DNA of 64,000 bases, taken from NCBI GenBank assembly GCA_003280345.1, contig QCFB01000007.1, forward strand, positions 1 to 64,000. Reading direction: 5' to 3'. The position numbers and the translations under genes were made by a program. This DNA comes from Prochlorococcus sp. AG-363-A16 (lineage in GTDB: Bacteria > Cyanobacteriota > Cyanobacteriia > PCC-6307 > Cyanobiaceae). The notes beneath the pieces are model-generated. The model was not told where the DNA came from. It did not search any database and worked only from the letters and a program-made list of their open reading frames with translations. Position 1 is the stretch's first letter; each line of letters opens with the position of its first letter. Of this stretch, positions 38,040 through 46,737 are shown piece after piece.

Positions 38040-38215
38040 GCAATCACTCTATATAGCCGGAGTCCCAACTAGTTCAACAAGAAAAACGTCTTGCTAATTG
38101 CCAAGCCCCTCGCAGCCCAAAAATCTCTGAACAGTCACAGAGTTACATTCAAGAGGGAGCGGTTAGATGTTCATAGGCATTGCATGGTTCATCTGCTGGG
38201 ATGTCTTTACAAAGA
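38040..38215 (-). pseudogene. Degraded yjbQ remnant (copy B)
   Basis: On the minus strand, pieces of a YjbQ (UPF0047) protein are still readable: DIPADEPCNAYEHLTA (38158-38205) and QDVFLVELVGTP (38059-38093), with NSVTV between them. They match the equivalent positions of copy A (IPEDEPRNAYAHLQA, then EIILVELDGPRER). Many stops and shifts make it non-functional. Confidence 0.5.
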
Positions 38216-38327
38216 GGCAAAACAAACTCCTTTTAATCTGTCCAAGCTCTTCAAGTGCTAGCTAGTGGTATTAAAGGGCAAACTCCCGTTAATTCTCAAA
38301 AGCTAAAAAAAGACGCTCTTAACGAAA

Positions 38328-38528
38328 TCAGTCATTAAAAATAGGCGCTGGTTTTTTCTTAACACCATTAACCACATCTAAAAGAGCGTCCATTTGAGTT
38401 AATAGGGCTTTAACCTCCCCAGGTTCAGGAAGAATCTTTTCTTTTCTCATATAAACATCCATCTCTCTTAGTTCAATTCTGATGTGAGAAAGGACGTGAT
38501 GAACTTCTTCTCTACGAGATTTGCTCAT
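38328..38528 (-). CDS. Small helical protein, 66 residues
   Basis: Starts MSKSRREEVHHVLSHIRIEL (ATG 38528; a TTG three codons upstream is an alternative). Helical, with REMDVYMRKEKILPEPGEVK and ALLTQMDALLDVVNGVKKK. Soluble, intact, and lies between the two dead yjbQ copies. Function unknown. Confidence 0.55.
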   Translation of the reverse strand: MSKSRREEVHHVLSHIRIELREMDVYMRKEKILPEPGEVKALLTQMDALLDVVNGVKKKPAPIFND

Positions 38529-38611
38529 TAAGGGCAAGTAAATTCAATCCAAGGTACCTATCCATGCGGTCCAATCAATCAAATGTTGCAAAAAAGGTCG
38601 AACAATTCCAT

Positions 38612-38990
38612 TCAAACACATTCAGTTAAAAGAGTCGCAATAACACTTCTTTCTCTAGGTCCATCTAACTCAACAAGGATAATTTCTTGATATTGGCCAA
38701 GCATTAGCCTTCCCTTTTTCAAAGGAACAGAAACCGAGTTGCCAATAGCAGGGCTTGTAAATGTGCATAGGCATTGCGAGGCTCATCTTCTGGAATGATT
38801 CACGAAGTGCCAGGTCATCATGCTTATATCCAATAGATTGAGGAGCTATTTTTCTAAGCCAATTCTCAATATCTAAGAGCAAATGCTCTTAGACCTCATT
38901 AACGATCATGGCAGTAGTTGTGTGCTTGCCAGATACAAGCAGTACTCCTTTCTGTAAGTCTTTTTCACAAATTAATATTTGCTAGCTGAC
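38612..38990 (-). pseudogene. yjbQ (UPF0047) pseudogene (copy A)
   Basis: Readable in three frames. The pieces are KGVLLVSGKHTTTAMIVNEV (stop TAA at 38889-38891), LLLDIENWLRKIAPQSIGYK then HDDLALR, IPEDEPRNAYAHLQALLL, and GNSVSVPLKKGRLMLGQYQE then IILVELDGPRERSVIATLLT (stop 38612). This is the full YjbQ order, including the catalytic-type HTT and NAYAHL positions, broken by at least one stop and two frameshifts. YjbQ proteins have thiamine-phosphate-synthase-like activity in some bacteria. Confidence 0.75.
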
Positions 38991-39056
38991 TAGTAAGTGG
39001 ATGAAAGGGCACAGAACCTGATCTCCCGACCTTAATCAAATAACTATACAAAGTTC

Positions 39057-39578
39057 TCAATCCTCCTTGTAGAAAGCCAAGGTCGCCAAAAGTCCACCTA
39101 AGACCCCGCTGCAATGAGCAACCCAACCAACTCCTGCAAGAAACAAGGTTGGAATTAGTTCAAACAAACTACTTTCGAATATACAGACATATTCAAAAGA
39201 AAGAAAAATTGCAAGCAAACTTTTCTCTAGGCAACCAATCAAAACTAAATAACCAAGGACCCATAACGACTACAGAAAGACCGTGAATTGCATTTGGCAA
39301 AAAAACACACAATATTGGAATTTCTAGAAGCAACGCGGAAATCCATATTGCTATGTGATCTCGAACACATTTACTCAAAAACAAACAGCTAGCAGGAATA
39401 AAAATCAAAGCATTAGAAAGAAGGTGACAAATCCGCTATGGCTAAAAGGTACAGAAAGGAAGCCCCACCATGGGAAACTTGCTCCAAAGGCAAATTCATC
39501 CCCCACCACAGAAAATTTGATCAAGTAGTTCTTAAAGCAAGCTATTCCAACTAATAAAAATGCAGGAATGACCCTCAT
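39057..39578 (-). pseudogene. Rhomboid-like membrane protease pseudogene
   Basis: Three hydrophobic pieces in three frames. 39405-39578 is MRVIPAFLLVGIACFKNYLI ... WWGFLSVPFSHSGFVTFFLM. 39193-39408 contains NAIHGLSVVVMGPWLF. 39057-39242 contains TLFLAGVGWVAHCSGVLGGL. Together they have the rhomboid layout (FSHSGF in helix 2, GLSxxxxG serine loop, AHxxGxxxG in the last helix). Two frameshifts separate them, so it is probably dead, unless there are base errors. Confidence 0.55.
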
Positions 39579-39850
39579 TAGTATTCATAGAAATATTTGC
39601 CTTATTAAAATGAACATTGGTAATTAGATTCTCTAAACTAATGTCGCCTCAGGTGTCAAGAAAACAAGAAAAGTTAGCCCTTATTAGGTTTTAATCACAA
39701 ATATCATGAGATCCTCTTAGCATTGGCAAAACTTTGGTGCAAATAAAAGCTATCAAACGTGGAAAGTTTCTCAGAAGTCTGTCCATTACAATATTTCTAA
39801 TTGTATGCACTCTGAAATTCTATCCTTTCAAAATAAGCTTAGGCAGTTTA

Positions 39851-40711
39851 TTAATCAATTACATTAAACTTGCCGATATTTAACTCATTAAAATCATTGT
39901 GAAAACATATAAAGTCTGAAGTGGGCTTACTGTCACCATCAAGCATTCCATTTGATAGTATATTATGCATTCGATACCCTAAATGATTTAACATTAACTG
40001 TATCTGATACCTTCTATTTTTTCGATGCGCATTTACTTTTTCGGAAAAATGAATTGAAGGGGACAATATCTCCAAAATAATCACTGGTTTATCTCTCTTG
40101 ATTATTTCAGTAAAACCTTTTAAAACCTCTTCCTCGAAGCCTTCAACATCTATCTTAAGAAGGTATTTTTTATTTTCGAGGTCACAAATTCTAAATGCAA
40201 TATCTGGATTGATTACAGGCACATAATTGTAATCATTATAAAAGCTATCATCTCTTATCTCTTTTGATACACTTGCAGAGGGGTCAGCTGAGATTTCTCC
40301 ATTATAAGTAGACATTTTTAACTTACTTACGGCCGTCTCTGATCCCAATGCGAAAGGCATTAATTCAACATTCTTAAATTGATTTGAAGCTACTAGTTTC
40401 TGAAGATAAAATATACAAAGAGAATTTGGTTCAAATCCTATATAACGAGCATTTATACCGCCAACTGCTTTCCATTTTAAAAGGGTTTGTCCAATATTAG
40501 CCCCTACATCTACAAGAGATATTTCCGGTGCATATAGCTTGTCAAATACAAGATCCATATGAGGCTCTGACCTATCAATATGAGCCCTTCCAATTCCTCC
40601 AATTACTGGGATATAAAAGGTTGAACTGCCTCTTTTTAAGGAAAATTTATAGTTGATCAGAGGCCGAACAAAGTTCTTCGCAATGATTAGAAGAGGTTTT
40701 AAGATATTCAT
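39851..40711 (-). CDS. FkbM family methyltransferase
   Basis: A 286-residue SAM-dependent O-methyltransferase-like protein. FkbM signs: SLVDVGANIGQTLLKWKAVG (motif I) near 90, YIGFEPNSLCIFYLQKLV near 115-132, and YLLKIDVEGFEEEVLKGFTE near 205 with IILEI after it. FkbM enzymes usually modify sugars, lipids or peptides, and the gene sits close to a sugar-C-methyltransferase type gene, suggesting surface-polysaccharide modification. Confidence 0.88.
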   Translation of the reverse strand: MNILKPLLIIAKNFVRPLINYKFSLKRGSSTFYIPVIGGIGRAHIDRSEPHMDLVFDKLYAPEISLVDVGANIGQTLLKWKAVGGINARYIGFEPNSLCIFYLQKLVASNQFKNVELMPFALGSETAVSKLKMSTYNGEISADPSASVSKEIRDDSFYNDYNYVPVINPDIAFRICDLENKKYLLKIDVEGFEEEVLKGFTEIIKRDKPVIILEILSPSIHFSEKVNAHRKNRRYQIQLMLNHLGYRMHNILSNGMLDGDSKPTSDFICFHNDFNELNIGKFNVID

Positions 40712-41023
40712 TACAGTTAGTCAGTCTCCTTATTTATGAAATGCATAAAAATCTTCAAAGCAACCAAAGAATTGAGCCAACTATAGTTTACCTAGATAAG
40801 AGCAAGTTAAGCAGGTCAATTGCTTGCTAGTAGCATTACTATGGAATTAGTTTAGTTAAGAGCTTAATAAGCATTTACAACTTACCCAAGCAAATGATCT
40901 TCTGCAAGAAGAACAAAGGCTTGTGAGGCCAGGATATGAATCTCTTTTTTTCATTGAGTTCAAAAACTCAACTCCTGATACAAATAATGATTGTAATTTA
41001 CTCTTTTAAATGCTTTTGAAGGC
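40712..41023. other. Gene-poor interval with a possible remnant
   Basis: A plus-strand frame without start codon (about 40866-41010: LQLTQANDLLQEEQRLVRPG then YESLFFIEF) reads as part of a former protein. No intact gene. Confidence 0.35.
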
Positions 41024-41137
41024 ATGCCAAACGTCCAGTCATTCAAGCCAATGCATTTCTCTCTACAAGAAGAAATCCACATAGATTGCCCAGGAGAGGT
41101 CTTGCACCCAATCCATCCTGAAAAGTGGAAGTCCTAA
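41024..41137 (+). CDS. Possible small protein, 37 residues
   Basis: MPNVQSFKPMHFSLQEEIHI then DCPGEVLHPIHPEKWKS. It has balanced, folded-looking composition but lies among gene fragments and may itself be one. Confidence 0.35.
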   Translation: MPNVQSFKPMHFSLQEEIHIDCPGEVLHPIHPEKWKS

Positions 41138-41392
41138 TAAGAACTCAACTTAACAAGGTATGCGCAAGATCAGAATATAGTCAAATGAAAATCTTATTAG
41201 CACTCCCCCTCTAGGGACATCTATTGATATGACTAACATTACCTAGTCCTAGGCAAAGGATGCTAATGCCTTTTGAATGCAACATTTCTTTTAATACTCT
41301 ATCCATGAGTTGCCTAACCAAAGAATTCATTTCAGACAATTGCTTATGATGTTGAATTAGAAATTAAAGAAAGGGAGGCAATCTTCGTAATA

Positions 41393-42622
41393 ATGAAATG
41401 CCGATTTTGCAAATCAGAGGTAAAACTACCTTTTATAGATTTAGTAAATGCACCACCATCTAACTCGTTTATCAAATTCGATCAGCTAAATGAGCCAGAA
41501 ACCTATTTCCCGCTTTCAGTTTTTGTCTGTGAATCATGCTGGCTAGTACAGGTTGATGAATATAAAAGACATGATGAAATCTTTGGTGATAAATACACAT
41601 ACTATTCCTCTTTTTCATCCTCCTGGTTAAATCATTGCAAAGAGTATGTTTACAGGATGATCTCAAGGCTGAATTTAACCTGTAATTCTAGTGTGCTCGA
41701 AGTTGCATCTAATGATGGATATCTTCTCCAATATTTTGTAGAGAAAGGTATCCCGTGCCTAGGGGTAGAGCCATCCTCAGGGACAGCAGAAGTTGCTAGA
41801 AATAAAGGCATTGAAACTATAGAAAAATTTTGGACTCAGGCAACTGCCTTAGAATTAGTTAATGAAAAAGGTAAGTTTGACTTAATTCTAGCCAACAATG
41901 TACTAGCTCATGTTCCTGATATAAATGACTTTGTCGCTGCCTTTTCAGTCGCAATAGCAGATAAAGGAACTATCACCTTTGAATTTCCTCACCTTCTAAA
42001 TTTAATCAAGCAAAGTCAATTTGACACCATATATCATGAACACTTTAGCTATCTTTCATTAACTACAGTTCAGAATATTCTAAACTCACATAAATTAACT
42101 ATTTATGATGTTGAAGAGATTCCTACTCATGGAGGTTCACTTAGGGTTTTTGCAAGAAAAAAAGAAACCATATCGCTTATAGAAGGTCAAAGTGTCAAAG
42201 AGATTCTTGATAAGGAAGAACTATCTGACTTAAAAACAGCAAAGGGTTATAGAAAACTTCAGGTTTCAGCAGATCAAATAAGAAGCGAATTATTAGATTT
42301 TTTAATAAAAGCCAAAATGAATGGTCATAAAGTCGCGGCATACGGAGCAGCAGCTAAAGGAAATACTTTGTTGAATTATTGCGGCATAAAAGGCACAGAT
42401 TTAATCCAATTTATAGTAGACAGGAACATACATAAGCAAGGTTTATATACTCCTGGCAGTCATATCCCAGTTGTAAGTGAAGAGGTATTGAGACAAGAGT
42501 CGCCTGATTACCTTTTAATTCTTCCTTGGAACATTATTAATGAGTTAAAAGTGCAGTTGAGTTATACAAGTCAATGGGGAGGCAAGCTGGTCACCTGTAT
42601 CCCTAGATTACATATACATTAA
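41393..42622 (+). CDS. SAM-dependent C-methyltransferase, three-domain sugar type
   Basis: 409 residues. An N-terminal Zn-type CRFCKSEVKLPFIDLVNAPP segment (Methyltransf_13) is followed by a Rossmann methyltransferase core (SVLEVASNDGYLLQYFVEKG, LILANNVLAHVPDINDFV) and a C-terminal Methyltransf_14-like domain (KVAAYGAAAKGNTLLNYCGI, near 320). This is the plan of NDP-sugar C-methyltransferases of the TylC3/NovU type. A ribosome binding site GGGAGG lies at 41372. It likely modifies a surface sugar. Confidence 0.88.
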   Translation: MKCRFCKSEVKLPFIDLVNAPPSNSFIKFDQLNEPETYFPLSVFVCESCWLVQVDEYKRHDEIFGDKYTYYSSFSSSWLNHCKEYVYRMISRLNLTCNSSVLEVASNDGYLLQYFVEKGIPCLGVEPSSGTAEVARNKGIETIEKFWTQATALELVNEKGKFDLILANNVLAHVPDINDFVAAFSVAIADKGTITFEFPHLLNLIKQSQFDTIYHEHFSYLSLTTVQNILNSHKLTIYDVEEIPTHGGSLRVFARKKETISLIEGQSVKEILDKEELSDLKTAKGYRKLQVSADQIRSELLDFLIKAKMNGHKVAAYGAAAKGNTLLNYCGIKGTDLIQFIVDRNIHKQGLYTPGSHIPVVSEEVLRQESPDYLLILPWNIINELKVQLSYTSQWGGKLVTCIPRLHIH

Positions 42623-42727
42623 TATTAAATAGATAAATTCATGTTAACAATTCTCATATTTTATTGCTCAGATTATAAATTTAAATTTGTTTGTTGTAAA
42701 TTCTAAGTTTCATAGAGCTTAGGCTAA

Positions 42728-43069
42728 TCAATTTTTGGAGTAGCCAGAAAGATCGCAAGCAAGGTCACACTCCGTTAAACCTGGGTTGGCAAGTCGATCG
42801 AGGATTCTCGCCATGTCAACTGCAGACAACTCACCATCTTCATTCCACTTAAGAGTTGTTTTACGTTGAGCAGGGATCTCATCTGTTTTTTGAGAAATAG
42901 ATGTCTTCCTGAACTCCAAATTTTCCAAAAGAACTTTTGCCGAGTGCAAATCTTCTGAATAAACACATTTGGTTCTAGAGCAAGATCGAAATACACGGCC
43001 TTTATCTCCTCTAAAGCAAGTGATTGAGCCTCCCTTAGGGCTTATATAAAGTGGAGTTGAGGTAATCAC
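42728..43069 (-). CDS. Hypothetical Cys-containing protein, 113 residues
   Basis: The start is put at GTG 43069, which overlaps the stop of the upstream mini-protein (GTGA); longer frames starting upstream would overlap that gene. It carries cysteines in CFRGDKGRVFRSCSRTKC and near the end in the CX3C group ECDLACDL. The middle is charged, with EDGELSAVDMARILDRLANP. It is translationally coupled to the twin-CX3C gene and probably works with it. Confidence 0.55.
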   Translation of the reverse strand: MITSTPLYISPKGGSITCFRGDKGRVFRSCSRTKCVYSEDLHSAKVLLENLEFRKTSISQKTDEIPAQRKTTLKWNEDGELSAVDMARILDRLANPGLTECDLACDLSGYSKN

Positions 43070-43221
43070 TGATAATCCTCCCCTTTGAGATGCACTTGAA
43101 CACATTGAGTAACACATTCAATACCCTCATCATCTAAAGAACATGCTGTAACGCATTCAAAATATTCATCAATAGCATCCGTTCCTTCATCACATGTCAA
43201 TTTACCTTGATTATTGGACAT
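43066..43221 (-). CDS. Twin-CX3C mini-protein (paralogue 1)
   Basis: A 51-residue protein MSNNQGKLTCDEGTDAIDEY, then FECVTACSLDDEGIECVTQC, then VQVHLKGEDYQ. Two CX3C pairs (Cys 23/27 and 36/40) are followed by VHLK. An AAAGGAGGTG ribosome binding site precedes the start. It is paralogous to the 56-residue protein at 48701-48871. The spacing suggests a helical hairpin held by disulfides or a metal. Overlaps the next gene at the stop. Confidence 0.75.
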   Translation of the reverse strand: MSNNQGKLTCDEGTDAIDEYFECVTACSLDDEGIECVTQCVQVHLKGEDYQ

Positions 43222-43403
43222 GACTTGCACCTCCTTTTACGGAAAGACAAATTAACAGAGGAATGCGCATTTAAGTTAATGACATTACAAAATAAAAACA
43301 CCTAAGTTAATATTACTATAGGCATGATTAAGGGTGAGCATGTTAACTATATCTTGGTAAATAATGCAAGAATATATATCCCAGCCAGTTAAAATACGTA
43401 GCT

Positions 43404-43437
43404 AAGTCTATATATTAGTTAAGGAATATATAGACTT
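43404..43437. repeat. Perfect 13-bp inverted repeat
   Basis: Arm AAGTCTATATATT at 43404-43416 repeated in reverse complement at 43425-43437, 8-nt loop. It lies in an interval without large genes and is followed by GATATTTTCTT. It may be a terminator or operator. Confidence 0.6.
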
Positions 43438-43455
43438 GATATTTTCTTCTTAAAA

Positions 43456-43533
43456 CTATTCGTGTACAACTTTTGATTTAGGATGCAAGCCAAATGGAGC
43501 GGCCAGCATTAGCCATCCACCCAGTTCATGCAT
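43456..43533 (-). CDS. Possible small protein, 25 residues
   Basis: MHELGGWLMLAAPFGLHPKS then KVVHE, with the same frame open for eight more codons upstream. Aromatic and aliphatic residues pattern as in a real protein. Could be a fragment. Confidence 0.35.
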   Translation of the reverse strand: MHELGGWLMLAAPFGLHPKSKVVHE

Positions 43534-43654
43534 TTTTGTAGCAACGGCTACAAATTACAATCCGTCTTAATACTCATTCCCCTGAAAAGCAGTAATTTCT
43601 ATAGCCAGGAGCCTGAAAAGCGGCTGTGCTGAAGAAATATAAAGTGATTAACTA

Positions 43655-43867
43655 ATGAGCCTTAATTTTGCAATCGCATACGCCGCTACGATTCGATTAA
43701 ATACAAGTAATTCATCAAGAAGATTCTCAAATCTTGTGCAGCAATGCAAACTCATCCATAAACTCCTCAAAAAAACATTTGCTCGCTTAGGGCAATCTTT
43801 GAATCAAGTAAGTAGAAATGCATTATCTAAAAAAATATCAAGTCCGAAAAGTATTTTTATATTCTAG
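43655..43867 (+). CDS. Possible small basic protein, 70 residues
   Basis: MSLNFAIAYAATIRLNTSNS, then basic helices (RRFSNLVQQCKLIHKLLKKT). No ribosome binding site is obvious and the composition is Ser/Lys/Asn-rich, so chance is possible. Confidence 0.35.
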   Translation: MSLNFAIAYAATIRLNTSNSSRRFSNLVQQCKLIHKLLKKTFARLGQSLNQVSRNALSKKISSPKSIFIF

Positions 43868-43987
43868 CTTAGAATGAGTATTGGTAATTTAATCCTAGCC
43901 TAAAGCTAAGCTCAGGTCATATCTTTAAAAGTATAGATTAAATAGAAATAATGGAATCTAATAATTGATAAGAATTAATTCATTAGG

Positions 43988-44338
43988 CTAGAATTTACCA
44001 GGAACAATCTCTTTTATCTCTCCTGATTCAACCTCTCTTAATAAGCCTTTAACCACACCCCACATTGCTATGCCTGTTGTGAAAGCTAATATCAAAGATG
44101 AAACCAATGAATTTATTGGGGAGAAGGTAAGTGTTTCTAAAAACCCCGTAAACATAAGTGTTAATCCTACAAGAGTTCCCACCCAACTTGAAATTGAATA
44201 AAAACCTTCCAATGGAAGTGGAGATATTTTTTCCCTATTCCAACCTTGAATTTTTAATTGAAGGACCCTGACAAAAGCAAACGAAAAGACAACGATCAAT
44301 GCTCCGCCAAGCCAAGCGACAGTAGTAGTTGCAATCAT
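43988..44338 (-). CDS. Three-helix membrane protein, 116 residues
   Basis: Hydrophobic segments near 6-27, 50-70 and 76-96, with a basic loop (KIQGWNREKISPLPLEG) after the first helix and a charged C-terminus. Composition is typical of a real membrane protein, and WVGTLVGLTLMFTGFLETLT looks conserved. Function unknown. Confidence 0.6.
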   Translation of the reverse strand: MIATTTVAWLGGALIVVFSFAFVRVLQLKIQGWNREKISPLPLEGFYSISSWVGTLVGLTLMFTGFLETLTFSPINSLVSSLILAFTTGIAMWGVVKGLLREVESGEIKEIVPGKF

Positions 44339-44504
44339 CTTTTATGCAAAGCTGGGCTATAGTAAGACATAAGTTTCACAGTAGTAAAATAAGTTCTGTC
44401 TGATTTGAATCCTATCCTGTAGCAAAACACCTTTAGCTGAATTTCATCTAAAGACTTCTCCAATCCCTCGAAGACTTAGCTATCGCTATCTAGCCAGAAA
44501 TATT

Positions 44505-44678
44505 TTACTTAGTAACAGATTTCCAAATCCAATAGCAAACCAAACCTAAAAGAACTATTGGAAGTAATTGCCGGAGCAAGAAAAGTACCAAATAAAGCAG
44601 TATTGCCGATACAGCAATTCTCTTAACCATAGCCTTTGACTGATCAGTCATATATTGCCAACGAGGTATTAGGGACAT
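44505..44678 (-). CDS. Small membrane protein, 57 residues
   Basis: Start at ATG 44678 (MSLIPRWQYMTDQSKAMVKR); the frame runs 27 codons further upstream but that part looks non-coding. One long hydrophobic stretch (AVSAILLYLVLFLLRQLLPI then VLLGLVCYWIWK) probably forms a helical hairpin. Function unknown. Confidence 0.55.
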   Translation of the reverse strand: MSLIPRWQYMTDQSKAMVKRIAVSAILLYLVLFLLRQLLPIVLLGLVCYWIWKSVTK

Positions 44679-44733
44679 GACAACATATGATTTCTTTAGA
44701 TTATAAGAAGAGTGGCAATAGAGAGCTCTGCAC

Positions 44734-44943
44734 ATGGAGAGCACAAGAATACTATCCATACCGAACAGAAGCGCCTCAACGGCTCAATTCCGATCTTTCC
44801 CTGAGGTCCAAGGCTGCCAGATCACTCCCTATGCGAGAGAGGGAGTGATTTTTGGTGATCAAATTGTGGCAATGAGATCTATGCATCTAGAAATGCTGAA
44901 AATGCATTTGATAGCTAGAAAGGAGATAAGCAGTAACTCTTAA
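44734..44943 (+). CDS. Possible protein, or sRNA region, with an internal terminator
   Basis: A 69-codon frame (MESTRILSIPNRSASTAQFR ... FGDQIVAMRSMHLEML) that spans a perfect terminator at 44821-44853. A gene with a terminator in its middle is odd. Either the transcript is a small RNA ending there and the frame is chance, or a short protein is encoded after it. Both readings are left open. Confidence 0.3.
   Translation: MESTRILSIPNRSASTAQFRSFPEVQGCQITPYAREGVIFGDQIVAMRSMHLEMLKMHLIARKEISSNS
44821..44853 (+). terminator. Strong intrinsic terminator
   Basis: Perfect 10-bp stem ATCACTCCCT/AGGGAGTGAT (44821-44830 and 44840-44849) followed by TTTT. The sequence just before it (44755-44820) is GC-richer than its surroundings. 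It therefore probably ends a small RNA transcribed from about 44740. Confidence 0.75.
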
Positions 44944-44951
44944 TAGGTGAC

Positions 44952-45137
44952 ATGGCCGAAGAAACAAAGCAAGACAGTCTTCTAAAAAAAGGTGGAAAAT
45001 TGGGAGCAATAATTGGTGCTGTTTGGATTGGTCTAAATATTGTTCTTCCTTTGGCGCTATTACGTATTCCTGCTGTGCAGAAGTCTTTGGTTGCATTAGA
45101 GGAGAAACTGCCTTTTGATATTCCAGGAATTGGATAA
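44952..45137 (+). CDS. Small membrane protein, 61 residues
   Basis: MAEETKQDSLLKKGGKLGAI then IGAVWIGLNIVLPLALLRIP, ending FDIPGIG: a charged N-terminus and one hydrophobic helix. The composition is convincing. Function unknown. Confidence 0.6.
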   Translation: MAEETKQDSLLKKGGKLGAIIGAVWIGLNIVLPLALLRIPAVQKSLVALEEKLPFDIPGIG

Positions 45138-45161
45138 TGAATTAATAAGATATTCTCCCAA

Positions 45162-45341
45162 TCAGTTTTTGAGAAAAACTTTCTCAAGTCTCTTTTTAAT
45201 CTCCTCTGTCTGATTCTGATTTTTCAATACTCTTTTATTTCTACCATTTCTAATGGTCATGCTTAACCACCAACACTGCAAAGAAAAGAAAATAACTCCA
45301 ACGATTCCAAGCGCAATATATCCAGCGTTGATGTTCTCCAT
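45162..45341 (-). CDS. Small membrane protein, 59 residues
   Basis: MENINAGYIALGIVGVIFFS then LQCWWLSMTIRNGRNKRVLK, a helix with a basic coiled tail (NQTEEIKKRLEKVFLKN). Same helix-plus-tail layout as at 18338. Convergent with the 61-residue gene, 24 bp apart. Confidence 0.65.
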   Translation of the reverse strand: MENINAGYIALGIVGVIFFSLQCWWLSMTIRNGRNKRVLKNQNQTEEIKKRLEKVFLKN

Positions 45342-45463
45342 TATTTATGAGTAATAACTCCCAGTCATTTCTAGAAACATCTTACAAATATATTCATCTT
45401 AAGCATTAGTTTCTTCTTTTAGTTTTTAGCATGAACCTCTCATTTGTAACCAAACAGATTCCA

Positions 45464-45628
45464 TTAGTAGTTACAGGCATTGTATAACCGCTGAGCTTTC
45501 TGTTGATCTTCAAGCTTCTTGACCTTATCTTCCAACTCTTCCATTTCTTTCTGAGCTTTATTGATCAAATCTAAAGACCAATCCCAGTTACGAGCCTTGC
45601 AGTGATTTTTGGCAGATTCCCAATCCAT
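45464..45628 (-). CDS. Small coiled-coil protein, 54 residues
   Basis: MDWESAKNHCKARNWDWSLD then a clear coiled coil (LINKAQKEMEELEDKVKKLE, DQQKAQRLYNACNY). Ordered heptad-like pattern, soluble. Function unknown. Confidence 0.65.
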   Translation of the reverse strand: MDWESAKNHCKARNWDWSLDLINKAQKEMEELEDKVKKLEDQQKAQRLYNACNY

Positions 45629-45987
45629 AGTTAAGCCTCATCATGCTCAAACTGTTTAAATATTTTTGCATTAAACTTGCCGAAATCTCACTTCTGAGCT
45701 AATCAAATTATTAAAAGTACATTGCTCAGAATCAGAAAATCAAGCTGGCAACAACTCTGTCAAAAGAAATTAACATCGATTTGCTTTTTATTTCGTTTCT
45801 AATTCTTGATTAACTAGAAGGCAAACAACTAGATCTCTTGAGGTAATGCAAAGAAAATGCAATGCCTATCGATAAAAAAGGAAATTCATTCAATCTTTAG
45901 GAACTCAACTCTTTTAATGGTTTTCAAATCAACATTCATAGTGGAAATTTTGCTGAAGACCTCTATCTTTTAAGAAAAATCTTTTAA
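45629..45987. other. Gene-poor interval
   Basis: AT-rich and stop-rich on both strands; nothing found. Confidence 0.5.
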
Positions 45988-46137
45988 ATGATGAGTCTTG
46001 CTATAGAAACAGAGGTTTATTCAATAGGGACAGAGCCTCTAGAAGTTTTAGGGTTTCAAAGTGAAAAGGATTTAGAGGAAGCCCTATTTCATTTAATGCA
46101 AGAGGCAAAGCAAGAAGGTTTCACGGGCTCTTATTGA
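45988..46137 (+). CDS. Small acidic protein, 49 residues
   Basis: MMSLAIETEVYSIGTEPLEV, then LGFQSEKDLEEALFHLMQEA, then KQEGFTGSY. Either of two adjacent ATG codons could start it. Soluble alpha/beta pattern. Unknown. Confidence 0.6.
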   Translation: MMSLAIETEVYSIGTEPLEVLGFQSEKDLEEALFHLMQEAKQEGFTGSY

Positions 46138-46223
46138 ATATTTTGCTGCTTTGCTCTATTGGACTTGCAAGATCAAGGGATAGCTGCCTCAATGGTCAAG
46201 GTTCCTTGGAATGATTAGGCAAA

Positions 46224-46382
46224 ATGACTACTGAACAAAAAATCAAAGCTGCCTACAAAAGGATCCAGGAACTTGAGCTACTCATCAGACATTGGAAGGC
46301 TTCTGAAGTCTCATCAGAATATGTTGCTTTAGAGCTATTAGAAAGTGGTTTAAATGAAAGCTATGAAATTAATGCGGCTTAA
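46224..46382 (+). CDS. Small helical protein, 52 residues
   Basis: MTTEQKIKAAYKRIQELELL then IRHWKASEVSSEYVALELLE, end SGLNESYEINAA. Helical hairpin likely. Follows the 49-residue gene on the same strand by 86 bp. Unknown. Confidence 0.6.
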   Translation: MTTEQKIKAAYKRIQELELLIRHWKASEVSSEYVALELLESGLNESYEINAA

Positions 46383-46524
46383 CCCACCAAACATAATTAA
46401 TTCTTGCCTTCTTCTTTCATTTAAACTCTAAGGTTCAGAGTTTTAGGAGCAGTCTTTATCTCAACATAAATAGTATTTACACCAATTACAACATTGCAAT
46501 CTTTAGCTAAACCTTAAAGAGGAC

Positions 46525-46737
46525 ATGCAATGTTTTCCAGTTATGGATGCTGATTCAAAGTTAAAAGAAACTTTGAATATAACTGTGGCTAATGCTGTTT
46601 CCAGAATGGAAGCCCTAAAAAGACATGCTGATCGACGCTGCTTATTTCAAGAGTACAAGGAGTGGCTCGGGAAAGATTTAAATGATGAAGTGTGGGCAAT
46701 CCCTGCAGAATGGGGGCGAAAGTCAATGGATACTTAA
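46525..46737 (+). CDS. Small protein, 70 residues
   Basis: Starts MQCFPVMDADSKLKETLNIT with an AGAGG site just upstream. A helical middle (VANAVSRMEALKRHADRRCL) is followed by FQEYKEWLGKDLNDEVWAIP. Soluble, conserved-looking W and Y. Unknown. Confidence 0.6.
   Translation: MQCFPVMDADSKLKETLNITVANAVSRMEALKRHADRRCLFQEYKEWLGKDLNDEVWAIPAEWGRKSMDT

Noticed and set aside
39734-39883. TTG-initiated frame of 49 codons on the plus strand
   Set aside because: Overlaps the 3' end of the FkbM gene, and a second frame in the same DNA is equally open; likely chance.
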